A DNA stretch of 64,000 bases, from the NCBI GenBank assembly GCA_964413275.1, contig CAYPSO010000006.1, positions 1 to 64,000 on the forward strand, read 5' to 3'. The notes beneath the pieces were generated by a model. It was not told the origin of the DNA. It was given only the letters and a program-made list of their open reading frames with translations, and ran no database searches. Each line of letters opens with the position of its first letter. Position 1 is the first letter of the stretch. Of the stretch, positions 1-7,959 are shown piece after piece. The DNA comes from JAABRE01 sp964413275 (GTDB lineage: Bacteria > Cyanobacteriota > Cyanobacteriia > Cyanobacteriales > JAABRE01). Made by a program: the position numbers and the translations under genes.

Positions 1-42
1 CAAGCTCCTGTAGCAATAAGCGCTCCCGCTATCCATGGTTAA
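1..42 (+). CDS. psbA: Photosystem II D1 protein, C-terminal tail (partial)
   Basis: The first 13 codons read QAPVAISAPAIHG and then TAA. This matches the cleavable C-terminal extension of cyanobacterial D1, which ends in APAI(H/N/E)G and is removed by CtpA after the conserved Ala344. The rest of the gene lies left of the window. D1 is the photosystem II reaction-centre subunit in the thylakoid membrane. A good intrinsic terminator follows 18 bases after the stop. The call rests on a short stretch, but the motif is characteristic. Confidence 0.75.
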   Translation, partial: QAPVAISAPAIHG

Positions 43-60
43 TCTTAATTAGCTAGATAG

Positions 61-95
61 AAAAAAGACTCTCCAATTTTGGGGGGTCTTTTTTT
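61..95 (+). terminator. Intrinsic terminator after psbA
   Basis: AAAAAAGACTC (61-71) pairs with GGGGTCTTTTTT (one G-T wobble) around a short loop, and a T-run follows. It sits directly downstream of the psbA stop codon. Confidence 0.75.
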
Positions 96-225
96 ATCTG
101 TTTTATTTCTCATTGTTCGCTTATTTGAAATAGTCAAAATTTGAAAAAGAACTTCAAAAGCTTAATAGATAAGGATTTGAGTGAAAAAAGTAAGAAAGTA
201 AGAGAATTACTCTTACGTTTTAAGC

Positions 226-965
226 ATGGCTGATTTATTAGATGGTTTATTAGGAGATGATGTAGGGGCGCAAGGCTTTAGCGCAGAATCATCTATCAAA
301 GGAGAAGGCAGTATCTCAGAAGCCCAAAAAGCCAAATTAGAATCCCATTGGCGTAATGCCATGCAGCAACCAACCTTAATCGCTCGCACTACCAATCAAG
401 GCAGATTGCCCGCAGGAATGGCAAGGGAATTAGGCTCTTTAGATAGAGCGCAATTAGACTGGCGTAGTTATTTGTGGCGATATTTAGTTAAAACTCCCAC
501 TGATTATATCGAATTCGATCGCCGTTTTATCGGTAGAGGTTTATATCTCGAAACATTACTAGGAGAATCCGTAAAAGTATATGTAGCTGTGGATACTAGC
601 GGCTCAATTGATAACCAACAGCTAAAAATGTTTCTGGGTGAAGTTAACGGGATTTTAAATTCTTATCCCCATTTAGAATGCGAATTATACTATGCCGATG
701 CAGATGTTTATGGCCCTTACGAACTTAATCCTGATAGTAAAATACCACAACCCGAAGGCGGTGGAGGTACTTCCTTCGTACCTTTTTTTGAGAAAATAAG
801 CGATAGCTTTGACGGGCTGACAACAGCAGTTTGTGTCTATCTTACGGATGGTTATGGAGAGTTTCCCAATTCACCACCCCAGTTACCCATTTTATGGGTA
901 ACTGGGGTGGCTTAGATTTATCTGAGTTTCCTTTTGGGGAAGCAGTAAGATTGTTATCAGTTTAA
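226..965 (+). pseudogene. VWA-like (DUF2201 family) protein, 5'-truncated and frameshifted
   Basis: The open frame 226-915 encodes the C-terminal VWA-like half of DUF2201 putative metallopeptidase family proteins. The MIDAS motif DTSGS is at residues 123-127, followed by GGGGTSF and LTDGYGEFP. The roughly 180-residue N-terminal part of the family is absent: an in-frame TAA lies at 199-201, and only the psbA terminator lies further up. At the 3' end the frame runs into TAG at 913-915, but the next frame continues with LDLSEFPFGEAVRLLSV and stops at 963-965, which is the expected family C-terminus. A one-base frame change near the GGGG at 904-907 therefore broke the end. The tail overlaps the convergent selD stop. 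It is probably a decayed gene; an assembly error at the hairpin could explain the 3' end but not the missing 5' half. Confidence 0.65.
874..910. repeat. Perfect 15-bp inverted repeat at the frameshift site
   Basis: The left arm CCACCCCAGTTACCC (874-888) and right arm GGGTAACTGGGGTGG (896-910) are exact complements around a 7-base loop. The hairpin lies inside the VWA coding region, and its right arm contains the point where the reading frame is lost. Confidence 0.85.
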
Positions 966-3155
966 AGACAAATTAATTTGATATTTATTATCAGTTATGT
1001 GACCGATAATATAACTATTAAAATAGCCAGATTTATGTAATTCTTGAAGACAATTTTGGGCATTTTCTGGAGTAAGAGAAGCAATTAAACCTCCTGATGT
1101 TTGCGGATCAAATAATAATTGATATTCAGGTAAATTATTTAATTTTTCTGAATTATTAATATAACAAGATGATTGTAAATTTTGAGCTTGTATAGAGCTA
1201 GTAATTCCCATTGCTATGGTTTCTTTTGCCCCTAATAAAAGAGGTATTACTTGTAATTTTAATTCTGCACCTACTTGAGAAGCTTTAAGCATTTCTAATA
1301 AATGTCCAATTAAGCCAAAACCAGTAATATCTGTACAGGCTGTTGCACCATTTTTAATTAAAATATTAGCTGCATTTTGATTTGATAATAACATTGATTC
1401 TATTGCTGCATCAATCCAGTTTCCTTTAGCTTTTAATAAATTATTTGCTGCAAATAATATACCAGTACCAATTGCCTTAGTAATTATTAACAATTCTCCG
1501 GGTTTCATACCACTTTTTTTAAAAATTTTGTCGGGAGAAATTAAACCATTACAAGCTAATCCAAAGGCTAATTCTTGTCCTTCGGTAGTATGTCCTCCTA
1601 CTAAAGTTGTATTGCTCTGATTTAATATTTCTAAACTGCCAGATAATAATTGATATAAAATATTTTCTGTAATTTTTGGGTTAGCATAGGGAATTGTGAC
1701 AACAGCAAGGGCATTTTGTGGTGTTCCTCCCATAGCAAAAATATCACTTAAACAATGATTAGTAGCTATTTTTCCAAATATATATGGATCGTTAATAATA
1801 CTGGTAAAATAGTCGATGGTATGCACCATTAATTGACCAGAAGGTATTTGAACTACGGCAGCATCATCGGGGTTATTTAAGCCAATAATTATATCTTTAT
1901 TTTCCTTAATTTCTAATTTGTCTAAGACTTGAGATAAAGTTGAGCTACCTACTTTTGATCCGCATCCTTTACAGTACATTTTAGGATTTTTTTCAGAACT
2001 ATTACTAATGTCCATAGTAGGTAAATCGGCAAATTGATTCATGAATTTGCGATCGATGTAATCTTTCCAAGTCCAGAATAAAGGAGAAGCCAAGCCAAAA
2101 AATGACCAAGAAGCAACAGCACTTTTATCTCCCGTACCAATTAAACTTAAATAACGCTTTTGTGGATAATATGAGATTAATTGTTTATGTGTAATAATAT
2201 TTTTTAAATTGTTAAATAATGGTTTACCTTGACGCACGGCAAAAACACCAGCTTTAGGGCGAGGATAATCTTTAATAGTAGCAATATCACCAGTGGCGAA
2301 TATATGGGGATGAGAGAGAGATTGCAGATTATTATTAACTAAAATAAATCCACACTCATCGGTAGTTATTCCCGAATTTTTAATCCAACTAGGTGCAGAA
2401 GCATTAGTTACCCAAAATATATAATCAGAACTAATATTTAAACCAGACTGACAAATTATTTGATTAGGTAAAACTTCAGTAACAATTTCTGATAAATGGA
2501 GTTTAATGTTTTTTTGTAATAATATTTTTTCTAAATAATTACTAACAAATTTATTATGACCTGATAATACTTTGTCGCCTTGATGTATTAAATTAATTTC
2601 TAAATTATCAATAATTGGAGATAATCTACTATGAATATTCAAGGCTAATTCAACTCCTCCTGCACCTCCTCCAACTATGGTAATAGTAAGATGAGAAAAA
2701 GAATTTACCTTTGCTAAAATATCGTTCCAAACTGCTAGAAATTGAGGTACAGGTTTAGCCGGAATTGTATATTCTTTTGCACCTTTAACCGAAATTGTAT
2801 CTGGTGTGCTGCCAATATCAATGGATAAGTAATCAAATTTAACTGCTGGCCTATTAGCACAAATTACTTGATTATTAATTAAGTCTAAACCAATCGCTTT
2901 ATCTAAATAAAAATTAGCTTTAGCAAAACTCGCTAGACGACGCAAATCTATATGACTTTCATCATAACTATAAAAACCCGCCACATGAGCGGGTAACATA
3001 CCAGAATAGGGCGTATGGGTAACATCAGAAATTAGAGTAAGACGCAGACTGGGTAAAGGTTTCATCCCTAAAAGTTTGAGGGAAATTGCTTGACTATGGC
3101 CACCACCCAATAAAACTAACTCTTTTTGCATAGGAATATTTTCTTGTTTTGGCAT
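957..3155 (-). CDS. selD: NDH-2-like FAD oxidoreductase / selenide, water dikinase fusion
   Basis: This 732-aa fusion is typical of cyanobacteria. Residues 12-380 are a type-II NADH-dehydrogenase-like domain: first dinucleotide motif LLGGGHSQ at 15-22, second VGGGAGGVE at 161-169, and FATGDIA at 286-292. Residues 393-732 are selenophosphate synthetase, with the nucleophile motif CKGCGSK at 395-401 (Cys, not selenocysteine) and the conserved VGGHTTEG and TDITGFGLIGH segments. SelD makes selenophosphate from selenide and ATP, probably here for selenouridine in tRNA. The gene stands alone. No clear ribosome-binding site precedes the ATG at 3155, and a second Met (residue 9) is an alternative start. 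The role of the oxidoreductase half is unproven; supplying reduced selenide is the usual suggestion. Confidence 0.93.
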   Translation of the reverse strand: MPKQENIPMQKELVLLGGGHSQAISLKLLGMKPLPSLRLTLISDVTHTPYSGMLPAHVAGFYSYDESHIDLRRLASFAKANFYLDKAIGLDLINNQVICANRPAVKFDYLSIDIGSTPDTISVKGAKEYTIPAKPVPQFLAVWNDILAKVNSFSHLTITIVGGGAGGVELALNIHSRLSPIIDNLEINLIHQGDKVLSGHNKFVSNYLEKILLQKNIKLHLSEIVTEVLPNQIICQSGLNISSDYIFWVTNASAPSWIKNSGITTDECGFILVNNNLQSLSHPHIFATGDIATIKDYPRPKAGVFAVRQGKPLFNNLKNIITHKQLISYYPQKRYLSLIGTGDKSAVASWSFFGLASPLFWTWKDYIDRKFMNQFADLPTMDISNSSEKNPKMYCKGCGSKVGSSTLSQVLDKLEIKENKDIIIGLNNPDDAAVVQIPSGQLMVHTIDYFTSIINDPYIFGKIATNHCLSDIFAMGGTPQNALAVVTIPYANPKITENILYQLLSGSLEILNQSNTTLVGGHTTEGQELAFGLACNGLISPDKIFKKSGMKPGELLIITKAIGTGILFAANNLLKAKGNWIDAAIESMLLSNQNAANILIKNGATACTDITGFGLIGHLLEMLKASQVGAELKLQVIPLLLGAKETIAMGITSSIQAQNLQSSCYINNSEKLNNLPEYQLLFDPQTSGGLIASLTPENAQNCLQELHKSGYFNSYIIGHITDNKYQINLSLN

Positions 3156-3222
3156 CTTGGGTAATTTAAGACAATTAATATTAATATTAGTCTAATTAAT
3201 ACGCACCGTTACTGAAGTATGC

Positions 3223-3247
3223 TGGGATATTTATTCTGAGAAATCAC
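3223..3247. repeat. Dispersed intergenic repeat, copy 1
   Basis: TGGGATATTTATTC, then two variable bases, then AGAAATCAC. The same sequence with only those two bases changed recurs at 16882-16906, next to an IS630 remnant. Both copies are preceded by ACCGTTA. It is probably the edge of a mobile or MITE-type element. Confidence 0.5.
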
Positions 3248-3362
3248 ATTAAGGTGAGCAAATTATTAATTGTAATTACTATTTAGATAAAATTAAAAAA
3301 TATTTGCCCACCCTACAAAAAAATGTAATTATCAAAGCGAATAACTATTCTTAAAATCTAGG

Positions 3363-6152
3363 TTAAATATCAAGATTAACAATAGGAAATATATCTTCGG
3401 AAGAATTGATTGGGGATATATTATTATCAGAAAGATGATTATTAGATGAGCCAGAATCAAAGATAAAGTAACCAATTTGCTCAGTAGTATGCCAACGCTC
3501 GCTATCTCCCAATATATCTTCATCTACAGCCAGACTTAATTGATCATTACTTAAAGGATTCTCACCATAAAGAATTGACCAACCACCGTCACCTCCATCC
3601 ATTCCTGCTAAATTAGTTACTCCAGTTGAGGGAGTAAAGTTTAAGTTACTTAAGTCATAGTTATAGGATGGGTTATTCTTATAACCTTCAACAATATCTG
3701 CTCCTACTCCTGCGACATAGTTGAAGCCATTAACTACTCCTGTGCCTGATTCAACTACGATATAACCTAGTAATTCATCGCCTCTAATCTTGTCTGAATC
3801 TTCACCAACGTGCTTACCAACATATAAGTTATTATTATCCGCAGGATTAGTTTGAGATGAGCCTCTTGACCAAAATACTGACCAATCTTCATCTACGCTA
3901 CTCATTACTTGACCTAATACTACAGGATTTTCATAACTGTTGAGATAAGTTTGTTTTTCTCCTTTCCAATTATTTTTAGAGTCAGTAGTAGTAGAATCAA
4001 TTTTTACCGCTTCCATGTCAATGCCATGTTCTTCGAGAGTATATACTCCTTCTTCAACTATGGTGTAATAAACATTATAGTTGCTATAGTCTGTAATACT
4101 CCCATTACTAGGACTCTGAAGCTTAATCTCGAAGCTATTACCTTCAGCATTACGAATCCGTGTTACCATTGGTTGGCTATTACCACCATAATTAACTGTC
4201 GCAATCACCACCATAGAATCATAGCTAGTAGGTAAAGTTACAGTTTGCCAATTACCATCAACATTATCTAACACACCTGTTTGTAGTTTAGGATTGGTAT
4301 TATTAATTTGATTGGAATCATCATTAGTAATAGTGGCGATACCTTGATTATCAGTAATGGTTGCGTTACTCGGATTACTGAGATTGAGAAAGAAGGTTTC
4401 ATTATCCTCAACTGAAGTATCGCCAATAATTTCTACATTAATGGTTTTAGTGGTTTCTCCGGGATTAAAAGTAAGTAATCCGTTAACTGAGTTATAATCT
4501 TGACTAGCTATAGCAGTATTGTTAGCACTTGCGTAATCAACGGTTACAGTTTTTGTGGTACTTTCAGATAGATTAACCGTGAAGGTGGCGTTTTTAATTC
4601 CGTTATTTCCTTCTGTTAAGGTAATATCATTAATTGAAATATTAGGAATAGTAATTGGTTCATTAACTAATTCATTCAGAAGAATATTAAGTGAATTGCC
4701 AACATAATAATCTTTGATAGTAATTGAACCATCGCCTCCTAAATTAATAATTAAGTCATTATTATTTTGTATTTGAGTAATATTAGAAAGGGTATAAGTA
4801 GATAAATCAAGAGTATCTAAATTGTCTGCACCTTGGATAACATCATTTCCTTTATTAACTCCTAATTGATAACCACCAAAGGTATTAGCTACACTATTAG
4901 CAATAATATAATCATTACTACTCGAATTAATCAGGTTTTCAATATCTACATCATAAGCAACAGATGTACCAGAATTATAATAGTTACCCTTATCTGCATT
5001 ATTATTAATTAACCAACCACCGGGGTTTAAGTCAAAGTGATAACCTGCACTACTAAAAGATAATTGAGAAAAATCTAAGGTATCAATACCATTACTATCC
5101 CAGATAGTTTGTTTGGTTGAATGTGGTGTTTCTACATATAATTTACCGTTAACTGAAAACTGATCAACTCGATTAGTAAATTGATAAATATTATCTTCAA
5201 TATTGTTTTCTTTTGCCCCATAAAGTGATTGTAAAGCTTTAATATCTAAGGGCATATATGTACCTGCTGAATTACCAGTAAAGTTGTAACTCATCACCGT
5301 ATTAGTGGTATTATCTTCAGCCGCAGATAGAGTATTAGTACCAGTATGGGAATGTTCTAATCCTAGAGCATGACCGATTTCATGGAATAAGGTCATAAAT
5401 CCATGTTTACCAGCCTGATTTTGAAATCCGTTAGTATTACTGGCATGATCGTAACTAGGCTTTAAATGCACATCTCCAGATTTACTAAAAACAGAATTAC
5501 TGTAAGGATAATAAGCATAAGCATAACTAGGCCCATCGGATAACATGAAACGAATCTTACCAATATTACTAGAAGTTTCTGTTACTTCCACAAAGTCAAT
5601 ATTAATAACTTCTTCTATCCAATTAAATATTGAACGAACATTAGATTTTACTGCTTCACTTACTTCAGAAACTGCCTCACTACCATAATATTGACCATTG
5701 AAAACATCATTTTCATAAAAACTATAACTAATTTGACTACCTGACCATTTGTAACTTGATAAAATAGCATCAATGTTTGGGTTATAAACTGTATTGGCAG
5801 ATTCTGGTGCAATGACATCTGTAGTAGCATTTTCAGGATTAAAGATTCCTGAGTTACAACAATCTGGACAATCACATTTAACTCCTAATGATTCAGTTTC
5901 TGAGCTAAATACTTGATGATTTTCGTCGCCTACCCAACCAAATTGATTTTCTAATATATTAGTATTTTGATTATTGTTGTTATTATTATTATCTGTAATC
6001 TCAGTAATTTTACTGATTAAATCTTGCGTTTCAATTTTGTCTTTATTCTCTTGTTGAGTATTGTTTTCTGATTGATTTTCGGTGTCTTCTTTAATTAAAT
6101 GGTCTTCGTCATTTAAGAAAAGTTTGTTATCTTCAATATTAAAGTTAATCAT
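3363..6152 (-). CDS. Secreted serralysin/matrixin-like zinc metalloprotease with Calx-beta domain
   Basis: A 929-aa protein with a metzincin zinc site HEIGHALGLEH (His257, Glu258, His261, His267) and the Met-turn VMSYN (Met287), so it is probably an active extracellular endopeptidase of the M10 type. The N-terminus is hydrophilic with Asn runs and no signal peptide, which suggests type I secretion. It also carries a Cys cluster, Cys93, Cys95, Cys98 and Cys99. After the catalytic domain come degenerate RTX-like segments (about 320-495), one Calx-beta domain (about 507-617) and a unique C-terminal beta-rich region (about 625-910) starting LDNVDGNWQTV, seen in other secreted cyanobacterial proteins. 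It is monocistronic, with long AT-rich flanks. Substrate unknown. Confidence 0.8.
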   Translation of the reverse strand: MINFNIEDNKLFLNDEDHLIKEDTENQSENNTQQENKDKIETQDLISKITEITDNNNNNNNQNTNILENQFGWVGDENHQVFSSETESLGVKCDCPDCCNSGIFNPENATTDVIAPESANTVYNPNIDAILSSYKWSGSQISYSFYENDVFNGQYYGSEAVSEVSEAVKSNVRSIFNWIEEVINIDFVEVTETSSNIGKIRFMLSDGPSYAYAYYPYSNSVFSKSGDVHLKPSYDHASNTNGFQNQAGKHGFMTLFHEIGHALGLEHSHTGTNTLSAAEDNTTNTVMSYNFTGNSAGTYMPLDIKALQSLYGAKENNIEDNIYQFTNRVDQFSVNGKLYVETPHSTKQTIWDSNGIDTLDFSQLSFSSAGYHFDLNPGGWLINNNADKGNYYNSGTSVAYDVDIENLINSSSNDYIIANSVANTFGGYQLGVNKGNDVIQGADNLDTLDLSTYTLSNITQIQNNNDLIINLGGDGSITIKDYYVGNSLNILLNELVNEPITIPNISINDITLTEGNNGIKNATFTVNLSESTTKTVTVDYASANNTAIASQDYNSVNGLLTFNPGETTKTINVEIIGDTSVEDNETFFLNLSNPSNATITDNQGIATITNDDSNQINNTNPKLQTGVLDNVDGNWQTVTLPTSYDSMVVIATVNYGGNSQPMVTRIRNAEGNSFEIKLQSPSNGSITDYSNYNVYYTIVEEGVYTLEEHGIDMEAVKIDSTTTDSKNNWKGEKQTYLNSYENPVVLGQVMSSVDEDWSVFWSRGSSQTNPADNNNLYVGKHVGEDSDKIRGDELLGYIVVESGTGVVNGFNYVAGVGADIVEGYKNNPSYNYDLSNLNFTPSTGVTNLAGMDGGDGGWSILYGENPLSNDQLSLAVDEDILGDSERWHTTEQIGYFIFDSGSSNNHLSDNNISPINSSEDIFPIVNLDI

Positions 6153-6697
6153 ATATTTACATCCTTAATGTATTCCTTATGTTTTCAATTTATATTCTTT
6201 TATTTTTGAACGCATCGATTTAGATCACATTAAAAACGTGATAATTTTAGACAATAAACTATTGATTCTTGACTTAATAGAATTTACTTAGGTTTACAAA
6301 TAAAATACAAATAAAATACTTAGATAGTCAGTATATTTACGTTAAAAAGTGCAAATTAATTTTCAAAATACATATTTGCTAAAAATTGTCAAGATATAAA
6401 TATAAGAACTGTAATTAAAATTACTCAGCATTTTAGTTAAAAAATAAGTAAGTAGGGGTTGAATATATTCAACCCCTAGTCAAAAATGACTTGCTCTAGA
6501 AAATATTTAAAATTATTGAGAGATATTATCACATGAGAATAATCTTCAAGTTAATTATTTTTAGCTTATATTGGGTTTCATTCTTCAACCCAACCTACAG
6601 AATATTTTATGTTTAATTAAGTAGAGAGAAAAGTATAACAATCATTTATAATTGTTATAGTATTATTTATTAATAAAAATATTGCTGACGGATAATT
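6153..6697. other. Intergenic region between divergent genes
   Basis: AT-rich spacer of 545 bases between the metalloprotease (minus) and trpC (plus). It holds a perfect 26-bp palindrome (6453-6478) and a small inverted repeat ATCAC-N9-GTGAT (6224-6242) about 70 bases upstream of the protease start. I see no ORF, tRNA or other RNA. Both promoters should lie here. Confidence 0.6.
6453..6478. repeat. Perfect 26-bp palindrome
   Basis: TAGGGGTTGAATA followed directly by its reverse complement TATTCAACCCCTA. It could be a cruciform or hairpin, or the core of a miniature inverted-repeat element. A related GGGTT/AACCC pair lies nearby at about 6575-6595. Confidence 0.7.
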
Positions 6698-7585
6698 ATG
6701 ACCATAAATATTAGAAGAATAAACCCATCTCCTGCTGTTAATCTTGAAAATCTGAGCTATCAAGTCAAAGTTCCCAATTCTGAGCCTAATCATATTTTAG
6801 AAGAAATTGTTTGGCATAAAGAAAGAGAAGTTGATGGTATGCGAGAGCGTCTTTCTTTATTAGAATTAAGAAAAAAAGTATTACAAGCTCCACCAGCCAA
6901 AGATTTTAAAGCGGCTTTAATAAATGGAAAAACTCAACCTGCTCTCATTGCGGAAGTTAAAAAAGCTTCCCCAAGTAAGGGGGTAATTAGAGAAGATTTT
7001 AATCCTGTTAGCATAGCTAAATCCTATGAAGAAAATGGAGCTAGTTGTATATCAGTTTTAACAGATCGGAAATTTTTTCAAGGAAGTTTTGAAAACTTAT
7101 CTTTAGTACGTCAAACAGTAGATATTCCTTTATTATGTAAAGAATTTATTGTTTATCCTTATCAAATATATTATGGTCGTGCTAAAGGTGCAGATGCTGT
7201 TTTATTAATTGCTGCTATTTTAAGCGATCGCGATTTACAATATTTTATTAAAATTACTAATTCTGTGGGCATGACACCTTTAATTGAAGTACATACTTTA
7301 GCCGAATTAGATCGAGTTTTAGCCCTAGAAGGAGTTAGTTTAGTCGGAATTAATAATCGTAACTTACAAGATTTTTCTGTTAATTTAGAAACTACTTGTC
7401 AATTACTCGAACAACGTAAACATATCTTAGAAGAAAAAGATATTACAGTAGTTAGTGAATCGGGACTACATACTGCTGAGGATCTTAAATTAGTGAGTGA
7501 GGCTGGTGCAACAGCCGTATTAATCGGAGAGTCTTTAGTAAAACAACCAAATCCGGGTGAGGCGATCGCCAATCTATTTAGATAA
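6698..7585 (+). CDS. trpC: Indole-3-glycerol phosphate synthase
   Basis: The 295-aa TIM-barrel enzyme converts 1-(2-carboxyphenylamino)-1-deoxyribulose 5-phosphate to indole-3-glycerol phosphate in tryptophan synthesis. Diagnostic segments are AEVKKASPSKG (catalytic Lys region), SVLTDRKFFQGS, LLCKEFIV, GINNRNLQDF and VVSESGL near the C-terminus. The first 35 or so residues form the N-terminal extension usual in cyanobacterial TrpC. It is not in a trp operon here: the neighbours are a protease and alaS, as expected for cyanobacteria, whose trp genes are scattered. Confidence 0.95.
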   Translation: MTINIRRINPSPAVNLENLSYQVKVPNSEPNHILEEIVWHKEREVDGMRERLSLLELRKKVLQAPPAKDFKAALINGKTQPALIAEVKKASPSKGVIREDFNPVSIAKSYEENGASCISVLTDRKFFQGSFENLSLVRQTVDIPLLCKEFIVYPYQIYYGRAKGADAVLLIAAILSDRDLQYFIKITNSVGMTPLIEVHTLAELDRVLALEGVSLVGINNRNLQDFSVNLETTCQLLEQRKHILEEKDITVVSESGLHTAEDLKLVSEAGATAVLIGESLVKQPNPGEAIANLFR

Positions 7586-7605
7586 TTCTTCTAAAAATTC
7601 TGTTT

Positions 7606-7833
7606 TTAAACTTTAGGCTGTTGTCTTTGAGCAATTTTTATGAGCAGTCGCAGGGCTTTGTTAACGGCTTCACTACTGGGAAATGCCTGAGCTACATCAG
7701 GATCGAGCAACACAACATTGGTTTCTGCTCGATACCGCTCGACATATTTTCCTCTGAGGCCCCCTTTCATCTTGCTAAAATCATATTCAGGACGAAGATC
7801 GTCTTCTAATTAGTGGTTAGTCGCCATATTCAT
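7606..7833 (-). pseudogene. Small antitoxin-like protein with in-frame stop
   Basis: Behind a strong ribosome-binding site (GGAG at 7839-7842) an ATG opens MNMATNH and then meets TAA at 7810-7812. The same frame continues with LEDDLRPEYDFSKM, RGKYVERY and NVVLLDPDVAQAFP and ends at 7606. These are conserved blocks of a small cyanobacterial protein family that often behaves as an antitoxin (from memory of the family; partner type uncertain). The TAA sits where Gln (CAA) would fit, so a single C-to-T change explains it. No partner toxin lies on either side. Initiation at the later Met would lose conserved residues. Only 20 bases separate it from the trpC stop. Confidence 0.65.
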
Positions 7834-7959
7834 AAAATCTCCGTTCGTTTCTGGTTGTCTCCTGTGGGCTAATGAGCCGAATACAATCGCTCGATAGTTT
7901 ATCTTAAACACCGCAAAATGTCACAATAAATATAGTACAACTATTATTAAGCCATAGCT

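Noticed and set aside
6224..6242. CRP-type binding site upstream of the metalloprotease
   Set aside because: ATCAC-N9-GTGAT has the half-sites in the wrong orientation and spacing for TGTGA-N6-TCACA.
7621..7809. 62-codon plus-strand frame between trpC and alaS
   Set aside because: The opposite strand carries the recognisable antitoxin-like gene with a strong RBS.
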